Counted from the first letter of the stretch, positions 24,149 through 35,947 are shown. The stretch is 64,000 bases of DNA from Hysterangium stoloniferum (GCA_015178975.1 WHVD01000090.1:62001-126000); one strand, 5' to 3'. The notes: generated from the letters alone by a model not told the origin. A program made the numbers and translations.

Positions 24149-24968
24149 TGTTAGGATACACACACAGGACGGGTTTCCGGAGAAACCCGCGGGATATCTG
24201 GTAGGACTTGGCTTCAGCTTATAGGCTGCACCCTCGCTAGATCGTGTTGTCCAATTTTGAACAGGCAGACGGGAATCCCGGGGAGTCCAGGCAGGGGTCG
24301 TGGGTCGTAGGTCATAGGTCGGAGGTCGTGAGTCGTGAGTCGAGATAGTCGAGAGAGGTAGATGCGCCGGAGCCCGTGGGCTCCAACTAGTGTGAATGGT
24401 CTGATAAGAGTAGGGTTTTTAGAGTGGAAAATATATTAGATTACTGGGGGGAATCTAAGCTAATTTTCTGACTGGATTGTATGTACAACATCTGCCAGTT
24501 TATATAGACCATGGAGTGCATGACATACCAAATCCAGTAATGGCGAAACGAAACTAACGAAACATAAAACAGGAATAGTAAACACCAAGTTTGGTGTTAG
24601 GAATGGGATGGAACGGAGCGGAGTCCGAATTGTGACAAAGCATAACCCATAATGGGAAATGGAGCGGGAGCGGAGTCCTAAATCATGACAGGTCATTTGA
24701 CTAAAACAGGAATGGGGCTCAATTAGAGCGGTGATGGGATTCTAAGCGGGGACCAGTGACTGATGCGTGGGACGAAGACGGACATAGACAGAGACGGGGT
24801 CCAGGGGAAGTCCGGTGACTGATATGTGTCGTAATGTAGTCGAACGTAACGAGTCTTGACGTAATGGAGTCCGGGCGGGAAATCCTATAAACAGACGATT
24901 GGTGCTTGTAGTGCGTGGGGGCGTACGGGTTAGTGCCCGGAGTCCAGCAGGATTGTCCAGTCGTAACA
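24149..24968 (-). repeat. 5' LTR of the chromovirus (LTR family A) with promoter
   Basis: 820 bp. In element sense a TATATAA box (24506-24500) is followed after 33 nt by the predicted start AGTCAGAAAAT (24473-24463). The shared LTR hairpin (24210-24232) is 61 nt from the LTR 3' end. The copy is less mutated than the 3' LTR. Confidence 0.95.
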
Positions 24969-25001
24969 ACTAGGTCAAACACTGGCGGTATACATTGATA
25001 G

Positions 25002-25337
25002 TGTTACAGGGAAGAACCAATGAGGGTTCTTGTTGAAATAGGCTCTTGCACTCTAGTCCTATGTCAAGTCTATGTCAAGCTTACATGGCCATACCAGGAC
25101 GTGTTGTCCCTGACGTGTATACTAACAGTTGAAGCTTATATTAGCGACAACCTATATAACTGCTACAGTTACTATCCCATACCTCAGTTGAACCATTACA
25201 TATATCGACTGAGGTATGTAACTACTGTTACTTTCATGATGTGTTATTTAACTAAAGCCTACTGTAGCGTATTTCGTTACAGGTAATAAATATTGTCAAA
25301 CCATTACATATATCGACTGAGCGTATTTCATTACAGG
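25002..25337 (+). repeat. Possible 5' LTR remnant of the copia element
   Basis: The sequence starts TGTTACAGGG and ends CATTACA just before GGTTATGGGCCCCG. It contains a near-duplicated segment (CCATTACATATATCGACTGAG at about 25195 and 25303; the first 20 bases suffice to find both). No matching 3' LTR was found, so the call rests on ends, position and a TATA-like box. Confidence 0.3.
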
Positions 25338-25520
25338 TTATGGGCCCCGACCCACATTGCTGAACCAATCCAAACTCAAACCGAAAGCTGACGCATACAG
25401 CATTATTGAGAAACTATAGTCGCACCAGAAACCAACCAACAGAATTTACTGAACCTGATCCTGACAAACCAAACCAAGTAAACTTGGTCCCCGACTGACT
25501 GAAATTGATAAGTTGATAAC

Positions 25521-26754
25521 ATGGGAACAATTATGTCCATGCAACCCTCTCTCTTTATACTCAAATCTGAAGAATGTTTTGATGGCCACAATTGGCTCAC
25601 ATGGTGTGACACTATTTGGTCCGTTGCAGGCGCATGGGGCGTTCAAGGATACCTAGATGGGACGATTCAGAAACCATCCCCACTCACAACAAACACCATA
25701 CCCACACCAACGAGTTACTGGGGCTCCAAGAACCCATTGCCCGAGGAGTGGGAACAACATAATGTGTACGCGAAAGCCATGGTTGATTTAAACGTCAAGA
25801 ATCCTGTTGGGCATGGCATTAAACCCACGGACACTGCAGGAGAAGCATGGTCTGCCTTAAAAGACATCCACAACACATCGTCCGATATAGGACTGCTGAA
25901 CGCCGACAATGAATTGCACACAATTAACCATGTCAACAGCACCAATATCTTAAGCCATTTTGCACACCTGCATGAAGGATGGGCAAAAGTTAATGTGCAA
26001 GGTGGTAAAATGGATAACCCAATGTTCCGCATGATCGTAATAGCATCAATGCCTAAAGAATGGGACCTAGTTATCAGCACATTGTTCTCACTAAAAACAT
26101 CGAAAGAGGTAATTGCAAATCTCACCCTTTACGACATGACACTCACTGGACACAGAAAGCAAACCCTGCAGATGTCCCAAGTGCTCGCAACTATAAGACC
26201 AGGTTGTTCTACAGGCATGTGCTTCAACCCCAACTGTAAACGTGTGGGGCACATGATCGACAGGTGCTTTAAACTTGGCAGGGGAATGGAAGGTCAATTC
26301 CCAGATTGGTGGAAGAAGAAAGGCACCGTGACCGGTGGGAGTCAAAATGCACAGCAACAAAAACCACCAGAGCCGATCGCAAATGTGGCAGTCATGCCAT
26401 TGACACCATTCACCTCCAGCTCTGGGGGAGTTCCATGCTTTCATGATGCACACAGAATCCACCGCCTCCACCGTCGTAACCTATGCTGACTCTGTGGTGA
26501 GTGATCATTTTTTTGTTAACATAGAAGACTTCAGGTCATATGTACCTTATGCTGGAAAGGATGGGTCCACAGCACATAGTGATAGTACCTTCCCGATACG
26601 CAAAAAGGGGACAGTCAGTAAACAATGCATTTACGAGAGATGTGTCATCAACTTCATCTTCAAAGATGCATTGCATTGCCCAATGTTATCTCACAATCTT
26701 GTGTCTATTGGGAAACTCGACAGCAGTGGGTGCTATGCAACATTCAAAGGGTGA
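25521..26754 (+). pseudogene. gag: Copia gag (UBN2-type) and protease region
   Basis: The 322-codon gag frame starts MGTIMSMQPSLFILKSEE and shows NWLTWCDTIWS and a zinc knuckle (CFNPNCKRVGHMIDRC). A second frame from about 26443 carries the protease region, where the usual DSGAS reads DSVVSDHFF, and a downstream LVSIGKLDSSGC typical of copia protease. The Gly-to-Val change at the active site and the frame break show it is dead. Confidence 0.85.
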
Positions 26755-26990
26755 GGCATTGCCTTTACCAACCCAGATGGCTGCCCTTTCATGTACGGGA
26801 GAGGTGTGGGAACAATGTACAAGATCGACGTCTTCCCACCAACCAGCCCTCTTCTGAATAGTGCTCGCCAGCTCCCAAGTATAATCAATGTGCAGACAAA
26901 ACACTCGCAACCAAATCCCATGACCGGCCAATGGACGTGGATAACTGGCACCGACATCTTGGCCACATAAACTATGATACGGTTGAGTGA

Positions 26991-29895
26991 ATGTCAAAAA
27001 ATGGCATAGTCCACGGAATGAGTATCACCACACTGACACCTCAATCGGGCACATGCAAGGAGGGCCACATCCAGAAAACGCTGACCAGCCTGTCAAGTGA
27101 GGGGGAGAATATGATTGACCACATTACAATTGACACACTGACCAGTGAAACAGACGATACTCACAGGGGCGTAGTGCCAGTGCACGAAAAGGCTTCCCCA
27201 ACTAACACATCACAGCCGCTTACCCCAGCACTGACCACCACAGAACTCACACCACGTCATTCATTGCGTGTACCTATACCCACTAGAGCACCCAAAGACT
27301 CAATCACATTGGAGGAAAACATACGAGATGCCCAAGCAGCTGGAGAAGCCTGGGTAGACAATCACGACAAGAGCACCCTCCATACTATTACCAAGGCATT
27401 ACCAGACCCGACAAACATGTGGCTCCCTAATACCTACAGTGAGGTGATGACACTCCCCAATATATGGGAAGAACTGATAAACAAGGAACTTGTGATGATG
27501 AGGAAATGCAGGGTTTGGACAGTAGTAGACTGCCCTGAGGACACTAGACTTGTGAAAACCCACTGGACCTTTGCAAATAAATATGACGGCAATGGCAACC
27601 TTATCGCACGAAAGGCATGCCTCATTGCTAAGGGGTTTATGCAAATTCCCAGCATCGATTTCTTCGAAACCTATGCCTCAGTCGTACGATACAAGTCATT
27701 GTGAATGAACCTTGCCATCACCACAGCAACAGACATGGAAACCTGGCAAGTCGACTACATTGCAGCATATCTCAACTCTGTCCCTCAAGCTACTATGCAC
27801 ATAGAGTTACCTGATGTGGTGAAGGAAGTGGGAAAAGTTGGACGGCTGAAGAGGATGCTGTATGGCACAATGGATGGTGCTAACAACTGGTGGGGTACTC
27901 TGGACAGGGAAATGGGCGAGTTAGGCTATTACCACTCAAAAGCTGACCCATCAGTACACTCTAGGCACACAAACAGAAATACAACCATCACAAGCACTTA
28001 CATAGATGACACCACCGGAATATCACCCTCTAAAGAGGAAGCTGAACGAGTAAAAGAAGGACTAGGTCAGACCTACAAGATGGAAGACCTGGGGGATGTG
28101 TTAAGAACGGAAAACTGACGGATGTCGGCAGACCGATGGGGACCGAACGGAAGGACTTGGCTTCAGCTTATGTGCTGCGCCCTCACAAGTTACCGTCGGG
28201 TGTCCTTAAATTTCGGGCAGGCAGAAACTAGTCCTGTCGAGTAAACCTCTCGGTGAACTACCGATCGGAAACTGAAGGATAAGTCGAGGGTTGGGCTGAG
28301 GGGTCGGAGACCGAGAGTCGGAGATCAGGGGTCAGAGACCAAGAGTCAGAGACCAAGGGTCGGAGGCCAAGATTCGGAGACCAAGAGAGTCGGAGACTGA
28401 GAGAGTCGGAGACTGAGAGAGTCGGAGACTGAGAGAGTCGGAGACTGAGAAAGTCGGAGACTGAGAGAGTCGGAGACTGAGAGAGTCGGAGACTGAGAGA
28501 GTCGGAATTAGAGGTTGAAGTTGTAAATGTAGGTTGGATCGTAAATCGGATGGGGTCAGAATGTGGTGGTTGTAAATAGATAATGGAGTCGGAAATTAGA
28601 AGGGTATCTAAGTCAATCTAAGTCGATTTTCTAAGTTGATATTCTGATTGTTTTGTAACTACATTTACAGCGGGTTTATATATGAGTTGTCGGCGTCTAG
28701 AAACTACTAACTAAGGGAAGAGCGGAAACACTATTTGACAAATAGACTTGACTAGAAACCGGAAGGTTACGATAAGATCGGAAGCCAAGATTTAGCCGAG
28801 AGCGGGATTACGAGAAAAGGGAATAGTCCACGGGCTACAAGTATATATGGGCATATGTGAAACATAGAGTAAAACAGATCATCATAATGAAAGGGGACGT
28901 ATCAAAGCATAACCAGATGGAACGAGGATATTTTGACAGGGGCGTAAATGAGGTTTGATCGCCATGAAGGTATACGTCAGTGTCGGGTTCCGAAGGTTGC
29001 CGAAATGATAACTTGATCAATAACTTGGAAGATCGATAGATGGTAGTATTCTTGGGGACCGTCGGTTTGCGACATGGGTTACGACACGGTCGTAACAGGA
29101 TGCCAACCTTGTCTTGGGGATACATATCGACAGGGATAGGGAGCGTGGAATGATAAGAATATCGCAGCACGCATACCCGAATGCATTCTCGAGCATTTCA
29201 GAATGATGGAGTCGAACCCCCGTCCAACACCGTTCCCACCAGGTATCACGCTAATGAAGGAACAAGCCCCACAAACGACCGAGGACCGTATTTTCATTTC
29301 AGATAAACTGTATCGTGAGCTGCTTGGGTCCCCTCATGTACGCACAGATCGCTACTCGGCTGGACCTTTTCTACCCCATAACTACACTCAGCAAATTCAC
29401 CTTGAATCCCGGGAAAGCACACTGGAATGCACTAACTCACGTACTGTGCTACCTCAAGGGGATGCTCGACTATGGAATCACTTATGGCGGATCAGACAAG
29501 AATCTTGCTCCAGTCGGGTATGTCGATACAGATTATGCAGGAAATATTGACACATGACGGTCGTGCTCCGGGCATGTATTCATCCAAGCTGGGGGGCCTA
29601 CAGTGTGGGGCTCCAAATGTCAACCAACAGTAGCATTGTCCACGATGGAGGCGGAGTACATGGCACTTACAAGGGGCATGAAACAAATCTTATGGATGTA
29701 CGCTGCAATGGATGAGGTCAGCTTCCCACAACCAAAGCCAGCCATATTGTACAGCGTTAATTCGGGGGCCATGTTCCTAACCAAGAATACAAAACACAAT
29801 GCGCGTGTCAAGTACTGTATATTGTCCACAGGCTGGTTTCCCAGGGCCCACATCGAGGCCTCCGATCCCTCACCACAAGAGGCAGTTATGTATAT
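26991..29895 (+). pseudogene. pol: Copia pol, integrase core deleted, split by a solo LTR
   Basis: A GAG-pre-integrase end (MSKNGIVHGM, TCKEGHIQK) runs directly into the region preceding RT (LTPRHSLRVPIPTR), so the integrase catalytic core is missing, a deletion near 27090. RT follows with KTHWTFANKYDGNGNL, a stop at 27703, then DYIAAYLNS and the YxDD-type TYIDDTTG. At 28098 the frame is cut within EDLGD by a 999-bp solo LTR. It resumes at 29103 (ANLVLGIHIDRD), and RNase H follows (MYAQIATRLDL, YVDTDYAG, VALSTMEAEYMAL). The end (FPRAHIEASDPSPQEA) is normal for copia, but no 3' LTR follows. Confidence 0.88.
28099..29097 (-). mobile_element. Solo LTR family B, 999 bp, TSD GGATG
   Basis: It starts TGTTAAGAACGG and ends CGGTCGTAACA on the plus strand. 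Perfect duplications GGATG lie at 28094-28098 and 29098-29102; removing one copy restores the copia RT frame. In element sense it has a TATATAA box followed 33 nt later by AATCAGAATAT. An 8-copy 16-bp array (gtcggagactgagaga) lies at about 28385-28505. The shared hairpin is at 28159-28181. Confidence 0.92.
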
Positions 29896-31501
29896 CTGTG
29901 GGTGGAATGTGGTCGGCGGTGGTGGTGGTGGCGGATGGGGTGGGGTCTGCTGCAATCGCGGTGGTGACAGATGGGGTGGGGTCTGCTGCAGTAGTGATGG
30001 TAGCAGATCGGGTGTGGTCTGCTGCAGTGGTGGTGTTGGTGGTGGCAGATGGGGTTGGGTCTGCTGCATTATTGGTGGTGGCAGATGGGGTGGGCTCTGC
30101 TGCAGTGTCGGTGGTGGTGGGTGGAGTGGGGTCTGATTCAGTGGTGGCGGGAGTGGATAGCATAGGTTCGGCATTGGAAGATGCACTCATGTCCTGGGAC
30201 ATCTCCTCATAATTGAAAACATCGTCATTGTCCTGATTGATGTTCTCAGGGATGACCTGCTGCGCTCCGCTGAATGTATTGACGCTGTCCACTGTGGGGT
30301 TTGCTACAGTGGTGGTGGTGGCAGATGGGGTGGGTTCTGCTACAGTCTTGTGGTGGCGGATGGGGTGGGTTCTGCTGCAGTCTTGGTGGTGGCGGATGGA
30401 GTGGCGTCTGCAGTGGCAGTGGTGGGTGGGGTGGCATCTGCTTCAGTGGCAGCGGCAATGGATATAGTAGGTTTGGCATTGGAAGAGGCGCTCATGCGGT
30501 GGGACATCTCTACATTTGAAAACATCATCCTTGTCCTCATTGATGCTCTCAGGGGTGCCCTGCTGTGCTCCACTCACTGTGTTGATGCTGTTGGTTGTGG
30601 ATTGAATGCACGTGCGGTGAACGGCGGTAGGATTGCGCATCATGAGGATGGGGACAAGGGGGGATGACATGAGGTCGTCTGCAAGAGAATATGACCGGTA
30701 CACTGAGACTGTGCAGATACATCCCCAAACAGATTTCAGTAACTTAAACACAATTGTTGCTGCAATTTTAAGCAACCAAAACAACATCATTCCTGCGGCT
30801 CGTGCCACAAAGCACAACACTTGATGACAAACATTCCAAATGGGTCGGCGGAGATACACTACCATAAGTGGTGTAACTATGACATATCCGAACATTGCTG
30901 TGATCCTGAATGTGCAGCTTGTCAATGACCAGGACATAAATGAGGGAATGGGGATATACCTTGAAGTAACCATGGGGCAAGCCTCTGCCTCAAGAGAGTG
31001 TTCAACACTAGAGAACAAACTGATGACCTGATCTATAACATCTGTGGGCATCGGACTCTGAGCCAGCATGTATGGGATGGCAGGCAACATCTTCCAGAGA
31101 GAACCCCTGACAGGGGCGAGGCTAGGGACATGGTTAGATTATGTTTGGCCAAAGGTCCAATGTTGTGAGCCATATCTTTGATGACCATGGCATTGATTTT
31201 GGAGGGTTGTAAAATTTCCATTGTTGGGATTGAGAGCAAGGTTGAGTTGCAAGTGGACTATGATCTCCGACAAATCAATAAATTGATCTTCCCAGGCATC
31301 TAATGTGGTGTTGTTCAATTGAGTTACCAGATAGTTTGCTGTCAAGGATCCACGAATGGGAATTGGTATTAAGCTTGGTGGATGTCCGATGGAGTGTTGA
31401 CGGGTGGATGACCAACTATATGAGAATACCTGACAAGTTGTGTAGAAGATCGCCACATCGCCCTTTGCTTTGTAACCGGTTCCTCCCGTACTCCCTCTCA
31501 C
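29870..31501 (-). CDS. Unrecognised membrane protein with duplicated Thr/Pro-rich tail
   Basis: The first piece (31501-31139) contains IFYTTCQVFSYSWSS, PIPIRGSLTANYLVTQLNN and VHLQLNLALNPNNGNF. The frame continues, after a stop that may lie in an intron, at 31090 with a hydrophobic block (FGYVIVTPLMVVYL, MMLFWLLKIAATIVFKLL) predicting one or two membrane helices. The tail is Ser/Thr/Pro/Ala-rich and present twice: a segment GAQQGTPESINEDKDDVF near 30560 recurs as GAQQVIPENINQDNDDVF near 30240, each followed by MSASSNA and runs of TPSATT. I do not recognise the family. It overlaps the end of the copia element by a few bases. Reading-frame changes near 31200 and 30500 leave it unclear whether it is functional. 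Confidence 0.4.
29910..30480. repeat. GGT-rich low-complexity and ~300-bp tandem duplication
   Basis: The plus strand shows repeated ggtggcagatggggtggg-type units in two blocks (29910-30150 and 30300-30450). It is the DNA behind the Thr/Pro/Ala repeats of the minus-strand gene. Unit phase is a multiple of three in most units, suggesting coding constraint on the minus strand. Confidence 0.75.
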
Positions 31502-32660
31502 TGTTAATTGTCTTCCTGATGTGACACAGTAATAAATAATGGGTCTATTCCAGTCAGGCTCATGTTAGAGTATGATATTACAGCTCTTACATAGTCTATG
31601 ATGTTCCCTGTATTTTTCTAATATTTGTAGTATTTTTCCCAGCACTGTAGGTGCAGTATTGAGTGAGTTACCTAGTAAGGTAACTGATGTGTAGGTGCTT
31701 AGGTAAGCACCCTGTAGCATACTCCGCTGTGGGTGTGGGAAAGTCTCCTTAGTGTTTACTTTCCTCACACTCACAGGGTGTTTGTCAAGAGTTATTCAAC
31801 TGTTTCAATAGCTGACACGATTAAGACAGGGGTGAGCTTGCATTTCGAAAGTCACGCCTTCACTACCATTTTTGCATGCATGGACAGCCCCACAGCATGC
31901 TTGAGACCTTAGCGAGATCAATAGGGAGATTGAGAATCGTGTTTCCAAGCGCTACAACCGTGTCGTATGAACGCTATTACAGAAAAAGTGCCAACATGCC
32001 GTCTTCGTGCTTATCTCATGTGACCCCAAGTGATCCCTTGGTTTGACGGTATACAATCATTACATGCTTCAGACTGGATACCAAAGTGGCGAATTCCTTG
32101 TCTGAAACCACAGAGGGTCCCACTCCGAGGCAATATTCCAAAAGGAAAATTCTTTATATGGCAAAACATTGTTAAAATTGTTGAAAGTCTGAGGTAAAGG
32201 AGCAGCGGAGTCAACGGTAAGATTATGGAGGGCGATAATGGGGAACGTTGTGTGGCTGGGCAATAATAGGGCCATAGATTACTAACTAATCAGTACTCAC
32301 CTCTAGAGGCTGTCATTTTAAAGATACCTATCCAGCGTTCCTCCAGCATCACAAAAAAACATCGACACCACTCATCGCCATCAACCTTGTGATGCTGCCC
32401 TAACCGTCCCGAATCCTGAATCCAGTACAGCAACTCGCCACAATAGTTGGAACGGCATGGCACCACGTGTCCCCCTCCCTACAATTGACCCTCATACCCA
32501 CACCTTTTTGCCCTGGCATCTACATACATTTCTCTACCTACCATTAGGGTGAGGCTGTGCATAATCTGTAAGAGTCGAGTCGTCCTGTCCATTTAAGGAA
32601 ATTTGAATAATTAACTAAATATTAAAAAGAACTAAAAAAATCACAGTAATAAAAAAATTA
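31502..32660. other. No assignable gene
   Basis: TGTTAGAGTATG at 31562 resembles the reverse complement of the end of the solo LTR at 41143-41457, but the similarity is not sustained. Other short frames (31565-31774, 32011-32275) are unremarkable. 32580-32665 is A-rich. Confidence 0.35.
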
Positions 32661-32666
32661 AAACGG

Positions 32667-34703
32667 CTATTGGATAGAACCAAGATTGGCAGGGCAGGGC
32701 ATCAAATATATCAAGTTCGAATAGATTTTTCTCGTCAACCTCAATTCACCATGGAAATCATACTCGGCTTCCCACTTATGAGGGCTCACGTACTCAGACC
32801 ATGTTCCTTTACCCAGTGGCCAAAGGGCCTTGGGTAAATATAGTGATACGCAATATCCCAAGGAGATGTCCACCTTCTGTCCTGGTTGTATTTTGTGTCC
32901 CCGACCACAATGGAGCCTTGTATGTTGGAAAGATTAGTATATTCATCTCATATTCACGGCATGTGCCTACCACCAAGTGACACCATTGGCTGATTAGTAG
33001 GATAGTTGTTTCATAGGTAGATACTCCAAGGGGGTGTCAGGGATTCACACATTGAACCTAGCTCATCCCGCTTCCACACCACATTGGAACAGTCTAGTTA
33101 CAGACCTGCCCACACAGCTTCAAAGGATATCCATAAGGAAGGATGTCTGTGATCTAGGTTGCCATTAACAACACTCCCTCCAGCTCTGCACATTGTAGGG
33201 AGTTAGCATGGAGTATATTGAACAGATAACATCAATACACTGATATATCTGAATGGGTTCCAGGGAACCACACTTCCTTGATGCACAGAATTTTCCATGG
33301 TGGCTGTCTCTTTTTCAGCAAGTTAGGGTTTTTACTTGGGGTGTGAGGGATTGGAGTGGTCGGGTCGCTATGTGGAGGACGTTGCAGCGGATTCTCCAAT
33401 GATTCTGCAAAAAGCAGGTATAATAAATCCATGCTGTTATACAATGACTTGCTTTCATCAAGCATGACTCCACCACATGTGTACTCAGGAAAAAATTTAA
33501 CTCGTCACTCATCCAGGGCCAGTGCATGGCAGAAATAACAAGTATGATCCAATTTGACGGTGCCGGGAACATTCCGACCTCTCACAATCCCAATGGAAGA
33601 GATGGTATCCCTGGTAATCCATAGGGATTATTATTAATAGGGGTCCAGCCAACCAGGCAATCAATTGTACCAGACCCCAATAAAATGCACTCGGACATCT
33701 TTTCTCAAGAAGGTATCCTTGAAACATTTTGCCATGTTCAGGGGCTCTGATGGTGATGAGGACTGTGGTGGTCTCTTGAACGGATTGTGGTAATTTCAAA
33801 AGATTCCAGATTTAAAAACTCCCTTGTCCTTGGGAACAGGTGTTCCCTTAGAACCATTCAATTCCAGAGACAGGTCTTCCGATTGATGGGGATCTTCAAT
33901 AGGTTCCTTTAAGAGAGATGACCTCCTTTCCATGGTCTTGAAAAGCAACGGCTAGGTGGTGTGGTTCCATCGCTCCTTGGATCTGCATATAATTCATATG
34001 CACTAATATGACCTCAGTAGCCTCCAGGGATTGATATGCGGAAACCCATCTCACAATGGAATCTGTTCTTCGTTCCCTTTGTATGAGACCAACCTAATCA
34101 TATCAAAATCTCGTAGAATCTTCAGATGGCTAATACGGCGTGATGCCTTACTTTGTCAATCATTCCGGCCAAAACACGTACTTGATAAGCACAGCGTGAA
34201 AATCCTATTATACACGGGTGTGATCATTTAATGAGTGTCATAAAACCTCAAATTTGTTCTACCTCACGAACAAATAAATTTTGTCACCATCCTGGTAATC
34301 AGCAGCCAACCACCAATATGCACTAATAACAATCTTCTCAAAATTCCTTGGAGATGCGGTGTTCAGTTGGCTACAAGCTAGACACATTGTTGACATACCA
34401 GGCAATCGCCAAATCAATTTTGTTGTCAACAACTTGTTTCAGGTAACTCCAAGACTTCCAAGATGGTTTAGCATAAGTACTGATACCACTGTTATAGTAA
34501 GTGAGTTGTGTCCTGTCATCCTTAATGAGCTGACTCTATAGCTCAATAACATTAGTATTCTGCAGAAGCGAGCCTCAGACATTATAAAACTTCTGGAAGA
34601 TATATGAAGTTACCCTTTTTCCAAATTGATTGGAGGTACCGTCAATGCAGATGATCAAATTTCTGCCACTCTTCCCCTTAGCTATCACTGCAGGCGTGCT
34701 CAT
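32667..34703 (-). pseudogene. DUF2235 (Tle1-like) alpha/beta-hydrolase pseudogene
   Basis: From an ATG at 34703 the minus strand reads SGRNLIICIDGTSNQFG, the family's N-terminal motif. It continues through YNSGISTYAKPSWKSWSYLK, KIDLAIAWYVNNV and GFSRCAYQVRVLAGMIDKV, where the GxSxG nucleophile elbow has Cys in place of the usual second Gly. Later come VRVHFIGVW, a 60-bp intron (33670 to 33611, GTAC donor, CCAG acceptor), DTISSIGIVRGRNVPG and ALALDE. The conserved KEVWFPGTHSDI lies near 33240. A possible C-terminal piece lies at 32873-32667. Many frameshifts and stops interrupt it (for instance after the first 30 residues and at LALDE-TGA). DUF2235 proteins are expanded in basidiomycetes; bacterial relatives are phospholipase effectors. 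The fungal role is not established. Confidence 0.8.
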
Positions 34704-35947
34704 ACCTGGATTGCTGGGCGAAGGCCTAGGCGGCGGAATGGGGCGGAATAGAAGATGTGATTTCGGTGAAAAGCCTAAACCCTGGGAGGTGTGGGTGGAT
34801 GAAAACGGCCAGATCCAGTGTGCTCAAAGAGCAGAACCCGTCTGCCACAGAGCTCACTGCTTACCACATCATCTGTCGATCAAAAGAGTGAGTCAAGGAA
34901 GAGCATCTTCAGGTGTTTCCACATTCACCCAATTTATAGCATTCTTGATGGAAAGAAGGTTGCCAGATGCATCAATAATACCAGTAGAGGATTACTGAAA
35001 GAATTAACAGTCAATTTAGCTGTTGTCCACACTCTAAGGCATAAATATTTATACACTCACTTTGTCCAATAGGCTCTGATAATGTCATCTCCCACCAGAA
35101 GGCTTGGCAGGTTGCTTGAGAATGGAAGCAGGAAGAAGAGGGTGTGTGACGCATCCGGACTGCGATCAGTTACACGTTGTGTCACATGGGTCACACAATT
35201 TGTTGTGAGCGCTCGCTCGTGGGGTTAACAGATCAGGGGTTCTCCATGTGGGTAAATGTGGGTGGTCACTTGCACGTACAGACTCGACTCTTACAGACTA
35301 TGTATATACTCCATTAGGGTCCCTGTTCCCAACTGCTATGTACCTTAATTGTGCGACGCGGTATATAAATGGATTTAAAAAGAAAAGAAAAAAATGACAT
35401 CACGTGTGCTAATACCTATTTCCCGATGTTTCAACGAGCGGGTAACTTACTAATTCAGATCCTACCTGCCGAACAGTCCAACTTGAGTACCTCTTTCCTT
35501 AGCTGACAACCGTATTTTGCGAGACTTATCAATTGTGCTATCTTTGTGTACATAAGTCTATTTATTCATTATCTTTACTATGAAGTCCTGCGCGAGGGCG
35601 AAGCGCACTAGTCCGGGTATAGGAGAGTTCACTATTTGAATGCCACCATCTCACGGCCAAGGATGATCGGGGTTGAATTCTCCCAAGTCCGCAACTCGCC
35701 TGGGTATCGTGTGTATACCAGGAAGGAAATCATCATCCCAATATGCTTGTATGTTACGAATAACGGAGAATTAACCCTTTAACATTGAACAGACTGGTCT
35801 CACGAAAGGTACCATAGCGTTCCATGTGCTGATGTGAAGTCAACAGAATAAATATTACTACCTTCATCCTATTCACAGGTGTGAGTGAAATTAAATACCG
35901 GAATTCTGTTATCAGCCAATGCTACTTTGTTGCAATACTAGACGACC
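34704..35947. other. No assignable gene
   Basis: A plus-strand frame at 34630-34998 overlaps the DUF2235 start in antisense and has no known motif. A TATATAAATGG box at about 35362 is followed by an A-rich tract. I see no repeat boundary. Confidence 0.35.

Larger units (their letters stand above)
17121..24968 (-). mobile_element. Full-length Ty3/gypsy chromovirus (Tf1/sushi type), 7848 bp
   Basis: Two LTRs (17121-17938 and 24149-24968) start TGTTAGGATAC and end with TAACA. The element is flanked by perfect 5-bp duplications ACTAG (17116-17120 and 24969-24973). On the minus strand the order is 5' LTR, self-complementary primer site, gag, protease, reverse transcriptase, RNase H, integrase, chromodomain, then an antisense ORF region, polypurine tract (AAAGGGAGGG just before 17938) and 3' LTR. 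The coding part carries several nonsense codons and frameshifts, so it is inactive. The LTRs differ by roughly 5% over the first ~200 bp, all transitions. Relatives of its LTR (family A) occur alone at 37697, 46099 and 60575. Confidence 0.95.

Noticed and set aside
29910-30480. GGT-rich strand as a G-quadruplex regulatory array
   Set aside because: G runs are mostly two to four and interrupted irregularly; a coding origin on the minus strand explains the periodicity.
34630-34998. 122-codon plus-strand ORF with hydrophobic start as a secreted protein
   Set aside because: Its start overlaps the DUF2235 N-terminal coding region in antisense, and the cysteines do not follow a known pattern.
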